Assembly (NCBI RefSeq): GCF_001949145.1
Contig: NW_019091717.1
Coordinates: 41,111-105,110, forward strand
Direction: 5' to 3'
DNA length: 64,000 nucleotides
DNA from: Acanthaster planci
Taxonomy: Eukaryota > Echinodermata > Asteroidea > Valvatida > Acanthasteridae
The notes under the pieces are model-generated. The model made no database searches. It saw only the letters and a program-made list of their open reading frames with translations, and had not been told where the DNA came from. Shown one piece after another: positions 10,336-23,272 of the stretch. Position 1 is the stretch's first letter. Every line of letters starts with the position of its first letter. The position numbers and the translations under genes are program-made.

Positions 10336-13300
10336 ATAGCAGTTTATTGGTGGTTCCTAAGCAATGGGACCAGACCCAGGTGGTTTTCTTCTCGTCTCTC
10401 TCTGTCTCACTCTCTCTCTTTATTTTCTTTTGTTTTTTTCCTTTTCCTTTTTTTTAGTTCTGTATTTTTGTATAACAACAAATCACGATGCTACCTGCAA
10501 GTTCAGCACCTTGGGAAAAACAAAATCAAGTGTTGAAATGGTGCGCAATAAAAGAATGAGCCACTTATTATAATCAGACCTTTCGTAACACCAACCATCC
10601 AATCAAGATTGGCCAACATTTTGTCTACTGCCTGAGGAGGTGGGTGTTTATCTGATGCAAACGCATAATTTTCAACCAATTCGCCGGCCGCACCCATAGG
10701 CCATGTTTACGGCCTATTCTGATACAGCCAACGTACCCGTGTGATCACTTCTTTCCTTCTTGGTTGACCGATTTGCCTCGTTTTGCGTCCAAAGCTGTCT
10801 CTGCAGACTTTATCTTGTTGCTGAGGAGTGTAGAATATGCAAAAAGGCGTTCACTGTGAACTTATTCGTCTTGTCCAGCGAGGGTTGGAAATAGCTCTTG
10901 CACAATATGGTGGTTTGTAAAAAAGATCGGCTTGATTTTGACTTGGTTTGTCGGAGCGTCACTGGTACCGGCGACGTGTCGACAGGGCTCTGCTTGCGCT
11001 TCTTCGAGTAAGCCGACCCACAGACCGGACCCAGACGAAGCAATCCCTGCGTGGTTGACAGCCCGCCAAGTCCTACAGGTTGCTCTCCGTTATTATACAA
11101 CCACCGGCACGTTAACGGTTACACTCCCGTGTAGATTGGTTAACACTCCCTCTTCGCACTGTGTTCCAATATGATTCCTGCACACAACTTTTGTAAAGCA
11201 AAACGTTAAGCATGAAGTCACTTTGCACGAGATACCACTGACTTATTGACCAACAAACATTTTGCATAGTATATGTCTAAAATGTTTCACTGCAGCAGAA
11301 TGTGAGTGAAAAACGGTAGATTTTTGTCCATTTAAAAGCCTGTTGAAAAATAAAAATATGTTTGCCTTGGTCAATTTGCATGGCTAACGATGAATCACTG
11401 AAGCTAAACTGCACAGCTTACCCTTGATGCATGTTCGTAAATGTTTTGGTGTGAATTTTATGTAATCAGGGCCTGCATGATTTTGCAGGCGCGCGTCTCC
11501 CCCAATTATGTAGCCAGAGGAACAGTTTGTTCATTTGGACTGAAATTTAACTTAATCACTAACTTGCTTTAATAACTAAAATTGTAAATGTAGCAAACAA
11601 AATCAGACAATAGAAAAGTCAGTTCAGCAAATTCCTTTTGACAAAAAATCGTTGTAACGCGTCAGTTGGTTTCTTAGTGTTGGATGCATAAGCCAATAAG
11701 CCAGGTAGCTTTCGTTATTTACAACAATCACAGTATAAATTTCACGTATTAAACCAAACTTCAAGAAAGTGAAAAAAATCAACTAAAGCTCACTTCTTTT
11801 CAGATTGTTATTGCAAATGATGACTATAAGGCGTTTCGTATTCCAAGCCCATTGTGTATAGCGTTTCATCGATATTCAAATTTTGCATGCAACGCGGTAA
11901 ATGGTCCGTGTTTGAACATAATACGCAGCGCAAGAAAAGTGCATGTACTAGAACCTTGAATGCCGTTCAATTTCCTTTGTCCGTATACCAAAATCAGCAG
12001 GCACACCGCCGAACCCTGTTTTTAAATATCCCGGCACACGCTTCGTAGTTTCTCACTCAAGCGTCGCGGATTCGTTTTCATCGCAGCTAGTCGTTCTATG
12101 ACGACACTCTACTCACGTTTCTTTGAAATTCGAGTAAATTTGAAAAGTTTGAGGGTCGTTACACATCCTACTATACGCGATTTTCTTCACCATGACGCAA
12201 CGCACTAAATTCACGCAACCCAACGGTGATTATGCTAACCGTACGCCCGCGCTCTGGGCGCTGATAAGTGTGGAAACACTGTTGTCATTTTTCATATAGG
12301 AGTGGATGTATCCTGAATTATATGGAAAGTCACACTTTTGTGGCCATGTTGATTTTGAATCTGGTTATTTTGGCTTGCCTCGTGCAAGAAAATAATATTA
12401 TTTGGTCATAAACTTAATTAATTAACGTGGCCAAAAACAAGCTCACCAACAATGAAGTATAGTGGATTGACCAAAATTGGACAGTCCAGCAGTTTTGCTC
12501 TTCCTGTTGTATCGATAAAAACGAAACAGAAAAACATGGAACGACAACGTGACAAAATGAAAAGACCAACCGTCCTATTTTAGTAACGTGTACACGATTC
12601 AGCCCAAAACATTAACTTTTGCGTGTGTGTGTTTTGTTTGTTTGGTTATATGTTTGTTTTGTTTCTCGACCACAATTAAAGATCCGAACACATAAAGTAC
12701 ACTCCGGTTGCAGACACACTGCGCCCACAGCTGTTTCTCCCGCACGCGTTATAAGTTGTGTTCCAGCGATGTTGATCTAATTTCGGCCGAAGATCGTGCT
12801 TGGCTATTGCCAGAAAAAAAAGCTTATAAATTTACACCGCCTTGAAAACTTACACCGGTTTTGGGTTGGGTTTTTTGTCTCGAATTTTGCACATAAACAC
12901 CGCCGCAATGAAACACTTTTTTTATTTCTGTTAAGCCTCATTGCATCGGTTAACCCACTAAACTTGGACACGTGGCGCTTAGAACTTTGTTTACAAGTAC
13001 ACTCGTATAAGGTTTATGGGCAAAAATTTCTGACCGAAACGTTTGTGACAAAAGAGAGAAATAGAAAAAAAATCAAGGTAAATTCGTGAGAGATTAGGGC
13101 TAGATGTATCTTCCAGGTAAACCACAGTCCTGAAATTGCACATCCAAACAAGAAATTATGCGAAACGAAATTACTTTCCTCAGGGAAGCCAAGGAACCGA
13201 ACTTTATTTCCTTTTCTGGCAATACTCCAACTTTTTGTGGCTCTTCGGCAAGGAGAAATAGATGCGGGTCCATTTAACTTGACGAATTGAGGCATCAATA

Positions 13301-14441
13301 TTAGATTTTAATTCATGCAGAGATTAACTGGCCTCTTACAGATAATGTGTACCACCCACCAACCTCCAAAAGAAGAGGAAAATAGACAAGTCAAGAGTTT
13401 GTTCGTTCGTTTGTTTGTCTGGTTGTTTGTTTTAAAAATAATGCAATTCTTCGTGCACTTTCTCTTCCATAGTTTCTCCGTCATGCATGCTGCACTGCAT
13501 GTACCCTCTCAAGGGTGAAACGGTTTTTGATTGGTTAGAAAAATGCGCGAATTACAGACATTTTCGTGGATTTAGCCACCTCTGGATTATTCAGTAAGCC
13601 TTATACATAAATCAAGCTGAGCTTTATGATTATTTGGGGGCTGTTTGTTTGTTGCGTTGTTGCTGAGCATTGCTCTTGCTGCTGTTTTTGGCGCACTTAC
13701 ATCTGTAGGGTTGAGCAATGGTTTGACATGTCGCTCATGTTTTATGTCCATGAATTGAAGAAAACAGCCTAATCAGCAGCGAACATTTCGGACCCTATAA
13801 ACAAATTAACCCAAACCGATCCGAAGCAATCTGATACAACTGTAAACAAGTAAAGATAAAACATTTGGGACACCAACTCCAGACCAAATCGGCCGCAATT
13901 GAAACCATACCGCACCAGACGAAATTATGTTCTTCAATCCAGGAACGATTATAATTACTGTTATCATTCAAACTAATAAGGTACAACCCCCATATTTATT
14001 CCTTAAAATGTGGCATGCATGGACGATGTTTGCAGTACAGAAATCCCTCTGGTTAAGTGAGTGCCCTGTTGAACAGAACGAGATTCGTGCATGTTGTTAG
14101 GCCTATACGTTATATCATGCCGGACGGGCACGGGTAAGCTTGGAGACCGAGTGCTGATAGAAATAATGGCAATTTGCCAACTTCGCATTATGCTGTAAAA
14201 TTTCAATGTAGAAGCGCACTATACTTCACCTTCAACTTGAGTGTAAGCTAGTCAAATTTATTTGCGCATCACGATATGAAAGCCCACTAGTGCCATGAAG
14301 TTATAGTTTAAAAAGCGACACTTTTTTCACGAAATATATTAAAATATCTTACAAAAATGAACTTCGACAAATATTTTTCACTCTCTTTGAAAATGCATAC
14401 TTCAAGGAATCAGTGGGCTTTTGTACGTAGCACATCCTTAA
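10336..14441. other. CpG-rich non-coding interval
   Basis: No gene is supported. Sub-blocks at about 10930-11170 and 11990-12260 are notably CpG-rich; by hand count about 25 CpG occur in 12001-12300. Small ORFs lie on both strands of the first block. A CTCTCTCTC tract is at about 10395-10430. If the alternative first exon is used, this is intron. Confidence 0.5.
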
Positions 14442-14694
14442 CAGTGATGTAGCCTACCCAAGATTTTGGGGGAGAGTGGACTTGGACTAGAATTAAGCCC
14501 CCAAAATAGCTCATGACGGTCAAGCCCCCCCCCCCGGTTGTGCCGCAGGGAACTGAGATGTGCGGCTATATCAGAGCCAGTGGTGCAAGTTGTAGGTCTA
14601 TATCACATCTTTGTTGTGCAGAAAGTAAACAGTAATTAAAATGCGGGAGGGGGTCCCAAGCCCCCAAGCTCCTCCCCCATCCGGTGCGCCACTG
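14442..14694. mobile_element. MITE, CAGTG...CACTG termini, G-rich core
   Basis: It starts CAGTGATGTAGCC and ends GGTGCGCCACTG, an imperfect inverted repeat. Internal G8-9/C8-9 tracts and CCAAGCCCCCAAGC-like blocks are typical of the 'CAGTGGCGCA' class of short elements. No coding content. Confidence 0.5.
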
Positions 14695-15477
14695 GTCTTG
14701 AACAATTGTACACGTTTTTGGAACTTCATTCGTGAAGAAATCATACTTTTAAAATCGGGAAAAAAGGATGCAGAGAGATGAATCACAAATTTATAATCGA
14801 ACCCAATATCGTGTAGTCGTATGCGAATTAGTAATCAACTTTCCCACCGTGAATACTGGGTACAGATACTAGCGACCGTCATTCTCAAACAAAGTTTTCT
14901 GTTTGTCCGCACTCTGTGAAGATTGTTCCCGGTGACTTCTTTAGCTATACGTTGAAGAACTAAGTTGACTTTGGGTCGTCAGTCCTTGGAACTCTATGAC
15001 ACGGATGGCAGTCTGAAGCTTGAAGCGATTGCTTCGGTCTGTCCATATGCTATCACCTGGACTTTTCTAGCCTTTCAACCTGCTCACCCCGAGACTGCCA
15101 ATTTTTCCAAAATCACGCCTCGCATTAAGACATTTTACACAGCGGATGTTACTCCATCATAAAAGGGAAACCTTTCTGTAGAAAACATGTACCGCTAATC
15201 AAATTTTATTGGAGTTAGTTTCATGGTCAAAATAGCGTCACGCCCACTTTACGTGGATGGTTTGGCGATCACCCGCTATGTAGCCTTTCCGCACTCATTA
15301 GCAAAATCTGGACGAGGACAAACATTATTGGTTTTTACAGACAAAGGCACCCCCACTTTAAAAGAACAGGGCTATATTATGCATTTGCTTGGTCTGATAT
15401 CAAACAAAGAAACTAAACATTCTAATGCATGTGGTTTTCATGTTGGAATCCATATTATATTGGCCATGCACATAATC

Positions 15478-15776
15478 CACCATTTCCATAGTGTTCAACG
15501 TGCTACATCATTGCTACCCATGCTCACCAGGCCTATCAAAATTCCTCAACCTCTAACTATGCCGCCCCTGAGGGTCATACAAGCTCAATGCTGCAATTGT
15601 GTACACATGGTTATCAAGCACCACTATTTTTGCCCTACGCATCTTATACCGTGGATGGACAGAGCAAAGTGGGGGTTAGGTGACTTACCCATGAACAGCG
15701 TGTAACCAGCTGTCGGATTCGAACTCCCAATCCTGTATGTTCGGAAGTTGCAAGCCCTAACCACAAGGCCACACAT
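15478..15776 (-). mobile_element. tRNA-derived SINE (minus strand)
   Basis: Read on the minus strand, the head contains an A-box-like TGGCCTTGTGGTTAGGGC (15755-15772) and a B-box-like GGGAGTTCGAATCC (15715-15728) at tRNA spacing. The cloverleaf does not close well at the acceptor and T stems, so this is a SINE rather than a functional tRNA. The body runs toward lower coordinates and ends near GCACGTTGAACACTATGG (15485-15502), similar to the tail style of echinoderm tRNA SINEs. A 160-codon + strand ORF at 15223-15705 overlaps it and is a shadow. Confidence 0.55.
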
Positions 15777-17330
15777 CTTCATAATTTTTTTTCCATTGAT
15801 GGGGCAAATAGCATTGGTCAAGACCGAGAGACGGCTGCCTACATTATTCTAACCATCAAAAACTTGTCAAAAACGTAACCAGAAGTCGAAATTAAACGAA
15901 ACATATGGATTTTTGTTGGGGGGGGGGGTGAGGATCAAGCTTTGTCACGCGGAAACTACTAAAAAATCGTCACTTAATTCCACTGCATAATAAAAATTTA
16001 CCTTAATCAAATCTATACAATGAATCAAAGTGGATAATGAAATGAACAGAGGAAGTTGGATTTGTTCGCAGTCTGCATGAAATAAAAGCTGGATCCAACT
16101 AGCAGCATGATTTTTTTCATATGCAGAAAAAAGGAAAGCGAAAGTGAGCGGCTGTTCCACATTTATAGGGACCACGAAGGGGGTGTGAAAAGGCATGAGC
16201 ATGACGATGATGTCCTGAAATCGTCGTCACATCACGTGCATATAAATTATATTTGATTTTTCCAACTCCTGGAAATCTCGAAAATATGCGGCATCGTCCC
16301 TAATGCGATAACAACCTAATTAAAGGTGACTGTGAAAGATCCAAAATTTATCGAATATAATTATTGTAAGTGCGATTAGCTACTCCACTGTGATTTGTGA
16401 GTTGAACTATATTAATCGACCCTGTAGGCGAATTAACCATTTAATGTTGAGTTCACTTTAGACACTTGACCAAATATAGCGTTTTGCATAGGTATAAAAA
16501 AATGCTGATTCAGTGTGGTTCACTTACTCGCAGTCTAATGAATATTCCGTTTATTTTTTCCGTTTAATACATAGCAAATTGTTTTACAATTATGAAGAGA
16601 CATTACCATATTGAACGCGATTTTAACTTTGTCCTTAAAGAAGCAACCTTCACACCTTCAAGTCTTTTTCGAATCAAGTTGAGTTGGTAAACTGAATGGC
16701 GACAACAGAGTTGTCCGGGCGTCAAAAGAGATAAATATTTAAATAGGGAGGCGGGCGCATGCGCGCTTAATTGTTGGACATACTAATGGTTGACATAGTA
16801 TAACAACCATCCTGATTGCGTGCGGTAACACAATCAACTGGTTTTAACGTAAATCAATTAAAAGGCCACCAACGAGCGGTTGTTAAAACAAACGAGACGA
16901 GAAAATTGCCAGGAAAATATTCCAAGCATTTCAGTGCTGCGTGTTTTGTTGCTTCGGGTTCTCAAACTAGAAATTGTGTTTATAAATGTGAAGGCGGCAT
17001 AGTTTGTTGCATGGCTGGCGGTGAGTGGGCGGTGCATTGTAAAATCATCGAAGAGTTTGAACACTAACATTACAGAAAAAAACATACATGATGAGGTTGT
17101 CCTTCGCCGCAGTTTTGTAGGCATCTGAACAACATTAAGGTCCCAATAACCTACACATACAGCAAAACTTCATTTTACAACGTGGTTCACTGGCTGAACT
17201 AGGGAGTACGATTTGCGCGCGAACGAATGAAAATGCAAGCTGAGCTTCCGATTGTGCATAATGTTCTCTTAGATTTCTCTCGAAGAAAAATTCATCGTGA
17301 ACAGTGTGATGGGCCACTTACTTTCAGTCA
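15777..17330. other. non-coding interval
   Basis: A/T-rich DNA with a G10 run near 15918. No gene or recognisable repeat. Confidence 0.5.
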
Positions 17331-17339
17331 GTGTCCGCC

Positions 17340-17700
17340 GTTAGCCCGTCGCCATTAGAGTTCCTTAAAGGAGGTCCCGCTGAAAGATACTCGTCCGGTA
17401 ATCGTTGGGTAATTTGCTTCAGGGTTCCCCAGGAGTGTTCGGATAGGGGAAACTTTCAGAGGTATGAGCTATAATGTTTCCTCTGTCTCGGTCCCGATAC
17501 ACCTGAGGAAGAACGGAACGCCAACCGCTGCTCTCACTTCCTCTGCAAGGCTTTATGTCAATTTCCCCTGCATACTAGATCGTCTATAAATAGCCCTGCT
17601 GGAGCTAAAAATAGTATCAATCCGGAGTCGGTTGCTAAGGCGAGCTGGCCGGAGTAGTAGGGGGGACGGCCTCATGAAGCCGCGGTTTAGCCTTTTAGGT
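17340..17700 (+). promoter_or_regulatory. candidate distal promoter or enhancer with TATA/MEF2-type sites
   Basis: A block of higher GC and CpG content contains CTATAAATAG (17584-17593) and CTAAAAATAG (17605-17614). TATAAATAG fits both a TATA box and a MEF2 site. About 25-110 bp further on lies GC-rich sequence with CGGAGTCGG, GTTGCTAAGG (an RFX-like half site) and a TTTTAG|GTCTAA donor-like string near 17697. It could be a second upstream promoter with a short untranslated exon, or an enhancer. Inference only. Confidence 0.3.
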
Positions 17701-20579
17701 CTAACCGAATATTATGAAAGATCATTTAATATTCGACTTAATCTGCCCACTTGCCGTATCAATTATTCTTTGGAACTTTTCATATATCACAGAGTGAGAT
17801 GACCAACGAAGTTAAAATACATTAGCATAAGATTGCAACAATTTCATCTTTTTCTTGTAGGCCTATATTCTCTTTTCTTCGATTTTGTTTTACCCTTTCT
17901 ATTAAATAATGGAAATAATTTGTTGGCGCTCTATGCTTGTTCGTAAAAAAGAAGCGTGCATGTTTTTGTATGCCTAAAATTTTTTCAAATCAAAACTTCG
18001 TCATATTTTTAATGGCAAAAACTACTGAACTCACTCACGTGGCATTTCCCCTTATGACATTGTTTAAAAGACAGCGAACCATTTTAGCCCACCCTTCTTG
18101 TAATTTTCGACGTGGTTTGGGGCTTTCTCTCCTTTCAAACATCAGTGAGTAACGTATATGTAGTTGAAACGTTTTAACGCACTCAAGCTTGTTTAGCAGA
18201 AAAACATAACTATTTGTGTGACTTTTTCGTGAGATTTAACACATGTGCACATAAAAGAAATTTATAGTTAGATCATTTGATAGTCTTCAAAATAATGTGT
18301 TCGGAATCATGTATTACACCGACTGAGATGTAATTATGACATACTATAACTGGAAGGATGGAGCATATTTCACAGTATACTCGCTAATGACCGAGATTTA
18401 ATTTCCGATCCAATTCGATGAGGCGATGATTTACATGAGCTGCAGATCATCAGAATATTCACTTCCATTAGGAGCATAGTTTCGCTTTAAGGGTAATATT
18501 GAAGTGAAGAAGTGTAGGATTTAAGAGGCGATCGGTGAAATTGAATGTTGTTTTGGTAAACGGATTAGGCTAATGTATTGTGCAACAGATTCATAATCTC
18601 AAATAAAAACTTCGAACCTAAAACATGAAACTAGGATTTGGGGGAATTTTCACAAAATCGCATCCATAACATAACGGGAATTGTGATTTGATTTTATTCT
18701 CTGATTTTTATTCATTTATTTTGCACATTCATTTCAATAAATGGCTGAAAACATTTTGCCATTGCAAACTGATCTTTAGCAGTCTAGTGATGGGTGGTGA
18801 CAGAAACTCTCAAAGAACAGAAAAGCCGTATATGAACAAGTGCCCATGCGAAATAGGCTTCCGGAGCTACGGCTATGTGATCAGCCTTGATGGAGCGAAG
18901 ACATAGACCCAGCTCTAGACAACATGGCGGTTTCGGGATAGTCCTCTGTTAAGGATTTTTCAGGTGCGAGTGGAGTCGGGACATCGCATCTTATGCTCTA
19001 CCACCGTCTGTGGTAGAAAGGCCACTTTTGATGTTTGCTTGCAAAGTGGGGTGGTCAAAACAATCAGTTCTTAATGTAAATTACAGTAGATTTGTGGGAA
19101 AGAGAGCTGATTGAAAATGTATGCATATTAAGAAGTATGCAAGGCGGAGACAATATTATGGGCTACACAACTATACTGCTTACGCACAGCGCATATCCAT
19201 GACACAGCTCGGAGTGGCGCGCCCTCTACTGATAGTTTGGAGCGTCTACAAAGATTTATTAAAAGCCCCCCCCATTAAAAGCATAATCATATAAACAAAT
19301 AAAAATGCATCTCTTAATGAAACTTGAATAAGTGAAATAACTGCAATGAAATCTACTTACATGAATACCACGCTTCGTTCTTATTGTGCATCTTTCTGTG
19401 TTTGCTCCTACCGTTATCCAGTGTGAAGTTTTGACGTCAAATTTGACTCAACGAGTTATTCGCAAAGAAGCGGAGAAAGCCTCCATCTGTTGGTTTCTAT
19501 TTATACTTTATTTTCATCATCATAATTTAATAATTTTAATATTTTTAATTCAATAATTTATGCCTTGATGACAAGCTGCAGGTTCCATAACGAAGTCACC
19601 CACGAAACAACACGGAGCTATAAAAAGGAAACAAAGTACACACGTGATCAATGAACTCAACCAAATCGAAAAATCAAAAACTATATATTTGTGTATGCTC
19701 ATGTGTTGATAAGCCCATTTTGTCACCAGACTTAGCATACGAAACGCCACTAGATTTTAGGGGGTTGTTTCGAATTTTTCCAGAGGAACGCAGAGACAAA
19801 AACAGTATTGTTTGTAAAAACTTCTCAACACATGATGATTTAAATAGTTAAATGTATAATTCAAATGGTGTGAGATAATGTACAGTAGAATATATAATGG
19901 TATTATATAACATTTATTTTTTTATACAAAATTTTATACAAAATGTTTAATACAAAGTGCTCTGTATCCCGAATGACCCCCGACTTAAATCTGTAAGAAC
20001 CGATGATTAACCTAACACTTTTACATCAACCTACCACCATTTATTTATTTATCCGTTTTAGTGTATTTTTTGACTTTATAAGCATTTTACTTTTACTCGA
20101 AATTTTTACTTGGATTCTTGCCTCTCAGTATCACTCGAGACGGTAAAAATTCGTCGTATCGGCAGAATTGTTTCTCTTATGCCAGCTCTGCATCTTAGAG
20201 ACGCGTAAAGACATAATATATCGTACTAGGCTACGGGGATTTTTTTTGGTGTGTGTATGTGTCTTTCAATTTTTAAATTCCACCGACCGATTTAGTATTG
20301 CAAATGATTTTCATGTCACCAGGAATCACGATCAAAAACAAGAACGGACTGCGTACATGGCCCTGCTGTGGTGTTCATGCACATATACGCAGGCGGCTTG
20401 TTCGTGATGGGGGAGAACACTCATAATGCATGTAGGCCGAGTTGTGTTGTTAGTACCCACAATGCCCCGCAACCCCACCCTGGCTGTGTACAGCATTGCC
20501 CTGACGTACGCGTTGCTAGTGTATTACCGCTATCCTTTTGCTGTCACTATGCTAGTGAAAAAAAAAATCCGTGTAGAGA
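17701..20579. other. non-coding interval upstream of canonical promoter
   Basis: No supported gene. The segment is A/T-rich, with a C8 run near 19266 and weak ORFs. An 85-codon + frame starting at 20426 has a hydrophobic centre but no recognisable family, and it overlaps other frames. Confidence 0.45.
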
Positions 20580-21021
20580 ATGTGTATATGGACGTACGTA
20601 CGTGCATGCGCTACATACACACGCAAACCACTGCCATACTATGGAGTGCTAACCCGTCGATGGTGGACAAATCATTGCTCTAAAAACTCTCGATTTGGAA
20701 CGGTTTCTTGTCCAGGAATCGCATTGGGATCGGTCCGGAGACACAGTGGGACGTCGTGGCGACGTGCCAGGGGGGTTCCTTTGGTGCTGGTGGCCAGGAA
20801 TACTGCAAGTGGAAGCCGTTTTTATTGTCGCACTGACCGGTGTGGGATAGACAGCGAAGCCGACGGATATTGAGCTCCGTGCTGAAGGCGGCGGCCCTGA
20901 TAGAAAAATATAAAACCCGTGTGTGGCGGCGGCGAGCTGCAATCTCCAGCAAGAGAATTTTTAATAATACACACCCGGTGCAGACGAAATAAGAAACACA
21001 CGTACTGTGGTGGATGTTGTG
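20580..21021 (+). promoter_or_regulatory. GNAS: canonical GNAS promoter and 5' UTR
   Basis: CpG-rich DNA directly precedes exon 1. It includes GGCGGCGGCC at about 20887, GTGGCGGCGGCGAGC at about 20924 and a GACGTCGTGGCGACGTG block near 20750 with CRE-like ACGTC half sites. AAAAATATAAAAC (about 20904) is a possible weak TATA element about 115 bp before the start codon. The reading frame upstream of the ATG is closed by TAA at 20965-20967, fixing 21022 as the first in-frame ATG. Confidence 0.55.
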
Positions 21022-21160
21022 ATGGGGTGTTTTGGAAATGGCATGTCCAGTGAAGAGATTGACGAAGAAAGGCGGAGAAAGGACGCCAATAAGAAGATCG
21101 AAAAGCAACTCCAAAAGGACAAACAGATCTACAGGGCGACGCATCGGTTACTTCTGCTTG
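21022..21160 (+). CDS. GNAS: GNAS exon 1, canonical N-terminus
   Basis: Encodes residues 1-46 plus the first base of Gly47. It starts MGCFGNG, with Gly2/Cys3 as the expected palmitoylation site, followed by the amphipathic N-helix with [18 protein letters not shown] and ending RLLLLG. This helix binds G beta-gamma and the membrane. The Kozak context is good (G at -3, G at +4). The donor is G|GTCAGT, weaker than the GTAAGA donor of the upstream alternative exon. Intron 1 is only 280 bp; its length is not a multiple of three, so retention would shift the frame. Confidence 0.97.
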
Positions 21161-21440
21161 GTCAGTACAAGAGCAAAATGTATATTTCGGTTGAGTGAAT
21201 AGAAACGTGTGGTCTGTTTGCTCAAACATATTTGGTTGTCAGGCTGCCCAACTCCTCCGTACTGGGGTGGCATCATGTCCAGTGCAGTGGCGGTCATGTT
21301 GTTATCACCCAGCACAGCCTTCATGTATTTCCTCCAAAAGTGCATGGTCAAGGCGTTTCACTGAAGATGCTGAAAGTAGGCCCAACTCAAACTCTGTTCG
21401 GGAACTGTTACCACATTGTTGTGTTTAATTTTCTGTCTAG

Positions 21441-21513
21441 GTGCTGGTGAGTCAGGAAAAAGTACCATCGTAAAACAAATGAGGATTCTACACGTAGATG
21501 GATTTTCACCAGA
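21441..21513 (+). CDS. GNAS: GNAS exon 2, P-loop
   Basis: Acceptor TTCTGTCTAG precedes it and the donor is GA|GTAAGT. It completes Gly47 and encodes [17 protein letters not shown] through the first two bases of Glu71. GAGESGKST is the phosphate-binding P-loop with Lys53 and Ser54 contacting nucleotide and Mg. This is the shared acceptor exon for either first exon. It ends in phase 2. Confidence 0.97.
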
Positions 21514-22271
21514 GTAAGTTTTTTGTTTTTGTTTGTAGGCCCTATTCGATTAAATTATTTTTTTTTCTCTTTTTGGGGGTCAGCACCACATTTAGCCTAG
21601 ATCTAAAATGGAGTAAAGACATTGTTACATTTGTTTACATGTTGTGTGGTCTAGTGGTGGGAATGTTTTAGTTCACGAGTTTCCTCAGTTCTACATTTGG
21701 AAGGAGAGTCATATAGGGACATCACAAGTTTTTTCCTGCAATGGTATATCAATCATCAGTGAGCATTAAAATGTCCTAAAGAGTCAAATTTAGCAGGGAA
21801 AATATTGAATAATTAGGCCTAATGAGAAAACATTTCAAATGTTTCAGAGCAGATCTGTCTCATAGGGTGCACACAGTGCATCAAGTGATGTCTGTGTCAA
21901 GTGATGTTCGGCGATGGAATGGGAAATTGGCTCATTGCTTTGATATTTGTCAGTTATTCTTCAACCTAATTTACATACATCATACTATGCCGTAATTTTG
22001 TAAAAAGGTGACACCTTTTTTTTAGTACGGTATCGAACTCACAAATAGTGTTAAAACAAAATTACATACATGTACTACTTTTACAAAAGGGTTAGGAAAT
22101 AACGAACCCTCAGTGGACAAGGCATGTACATGTACCTGCACATGTGCATGTGTACATGGACATGCAATAAGGCCGTACTCCCCGAGAGGTTGACGTACTT
22201 TTTAGGAGTATAGTCTAGTGAAGCCATGAAAAAATTGGATGGGGAGTTTCATATGGCCTGTCCCCTTCCAC

Positions 22272-22438
22272 ATCCCTGTTGGGCATGACCAGTGTATGCA
22301 TACTGGATGAAATCCTCAACTTAACATCACCTTTTCACAACAGTCTTCTATAGCGATGACGCCAAACTGGACTAATAGATTTTATCGTGGATCAAGTTGA
22401 CCAATAAGGAAGATCCACTGATCATGCCCAACATCCCG
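22272..22438. repeat. inverted repeat in intron 2
   Basis: GTTGGGCATGACCAGTG near 22278 is matched by the complement of CACTGATCATGCCCAAC near 22416-22432 with one mismatch. The arms are about 120 bp apart, consistent with a small MITE or hairpin repeat. Confidence 0.5.
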
Positions 22439-23082
22439 ACTTTCCCTACTCCAAAAGAGAGAGGGGGTTGGGGTTGGGGTGGTGAAGAACTGCGTAGCCT
22501 ATAAAGTGAAATATATTTTATTGCAGCACAGTGCACTTCACTGACATTGTCGTCTACAGCGAACCGTTTCCTTATATACCTGGCATTGGCGTAATCCATA
22601 CTTGACAAGCCATTCACATCACAGGAAATACCATCTTTTTTGTCGGCATTTACAAAGATATCTTCCCTTAAGTTGTCCAATCCTGTCACTGGTAATGTCA
22701 GAAACTGGGGATCTCTTCCTGTCGGGATGCAAAATTTAAAAAATAGCTGCACATAATAGTTTTTATATTTCTTTATGTTGATTCTGTCTTGTAGAAAAAT
22801 CGAGTTTCTGATCTTGTATTTAGAATGAGAGAGAGAAACTTCTTCTTTGGAGGTGATATATTATCATCTGTGGACATTATTATGGTGAAATTATGGTGAA
22901 AGCACCACTGTTTAAAAGCAGGTGAACTGTGACAATTAAAGTAAACAACAATGTTGGTCATAGCAGAGATAGTGCTTCACTGCCCCTCTTGGCGCATCTC
23001 ATAGGAGCATATCAGGGGTACATTAGTTTATGCAGTACCAGCGTAGCTCAACCTTGTACCCAAGATCAGAACATGACAGTGT

Positions 23083-23272
23083 AATACAACACAGTAGCAG
23101 GAAAGGCCTATGTGTTGTACCTTGGTGTACATCACTCATGTACTCTCGACTGATGTACATGCGTGTTTGTGGCATAATAATACAACACAGTAGCAGGAAA
23201 GGCCTATGTGTTGTACCTTGGTGTACATCACTCATGTACTCTCGACTGATGTACATGCGTGTTTGTGGCATA
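23083..23272. repeat. two-copy 96-bp tandem duplication
   Basis: Bases 23083-23176 are repeated, apparently identically, at 23179-23272 (from AATACAACACAGTAGCAGG to TTTGTGGCATA). The period is 96 bp. The perfect match implies a recent duplication inside intron 2. Confidence 0.93.

Noticed and set aside
15223-15705. 160-codon + strand ORF
   Set aside because: It runs antisense through the tRNA-derived SINE and has no protein resemblance.
15706-15776. Functional tRNA gene
   Set aside because: A and B boxes are present but the acceptor and T stems do not pair properly; SINE head is more likely.
20426-20683. Small membrane-protein-like ORF upstream of GNAS, considered as an NESP-like product
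   Set aside because: No resemblance, overlapping frames in all registers, poly-A inside; position alone is not evidence.
20680-21229. Minus-strand ORFs of 97-154 codons across the promoter and exon 1
   Set aside because: They are antisense shadows of the CpG-rich GNAS promoter and exon 1.
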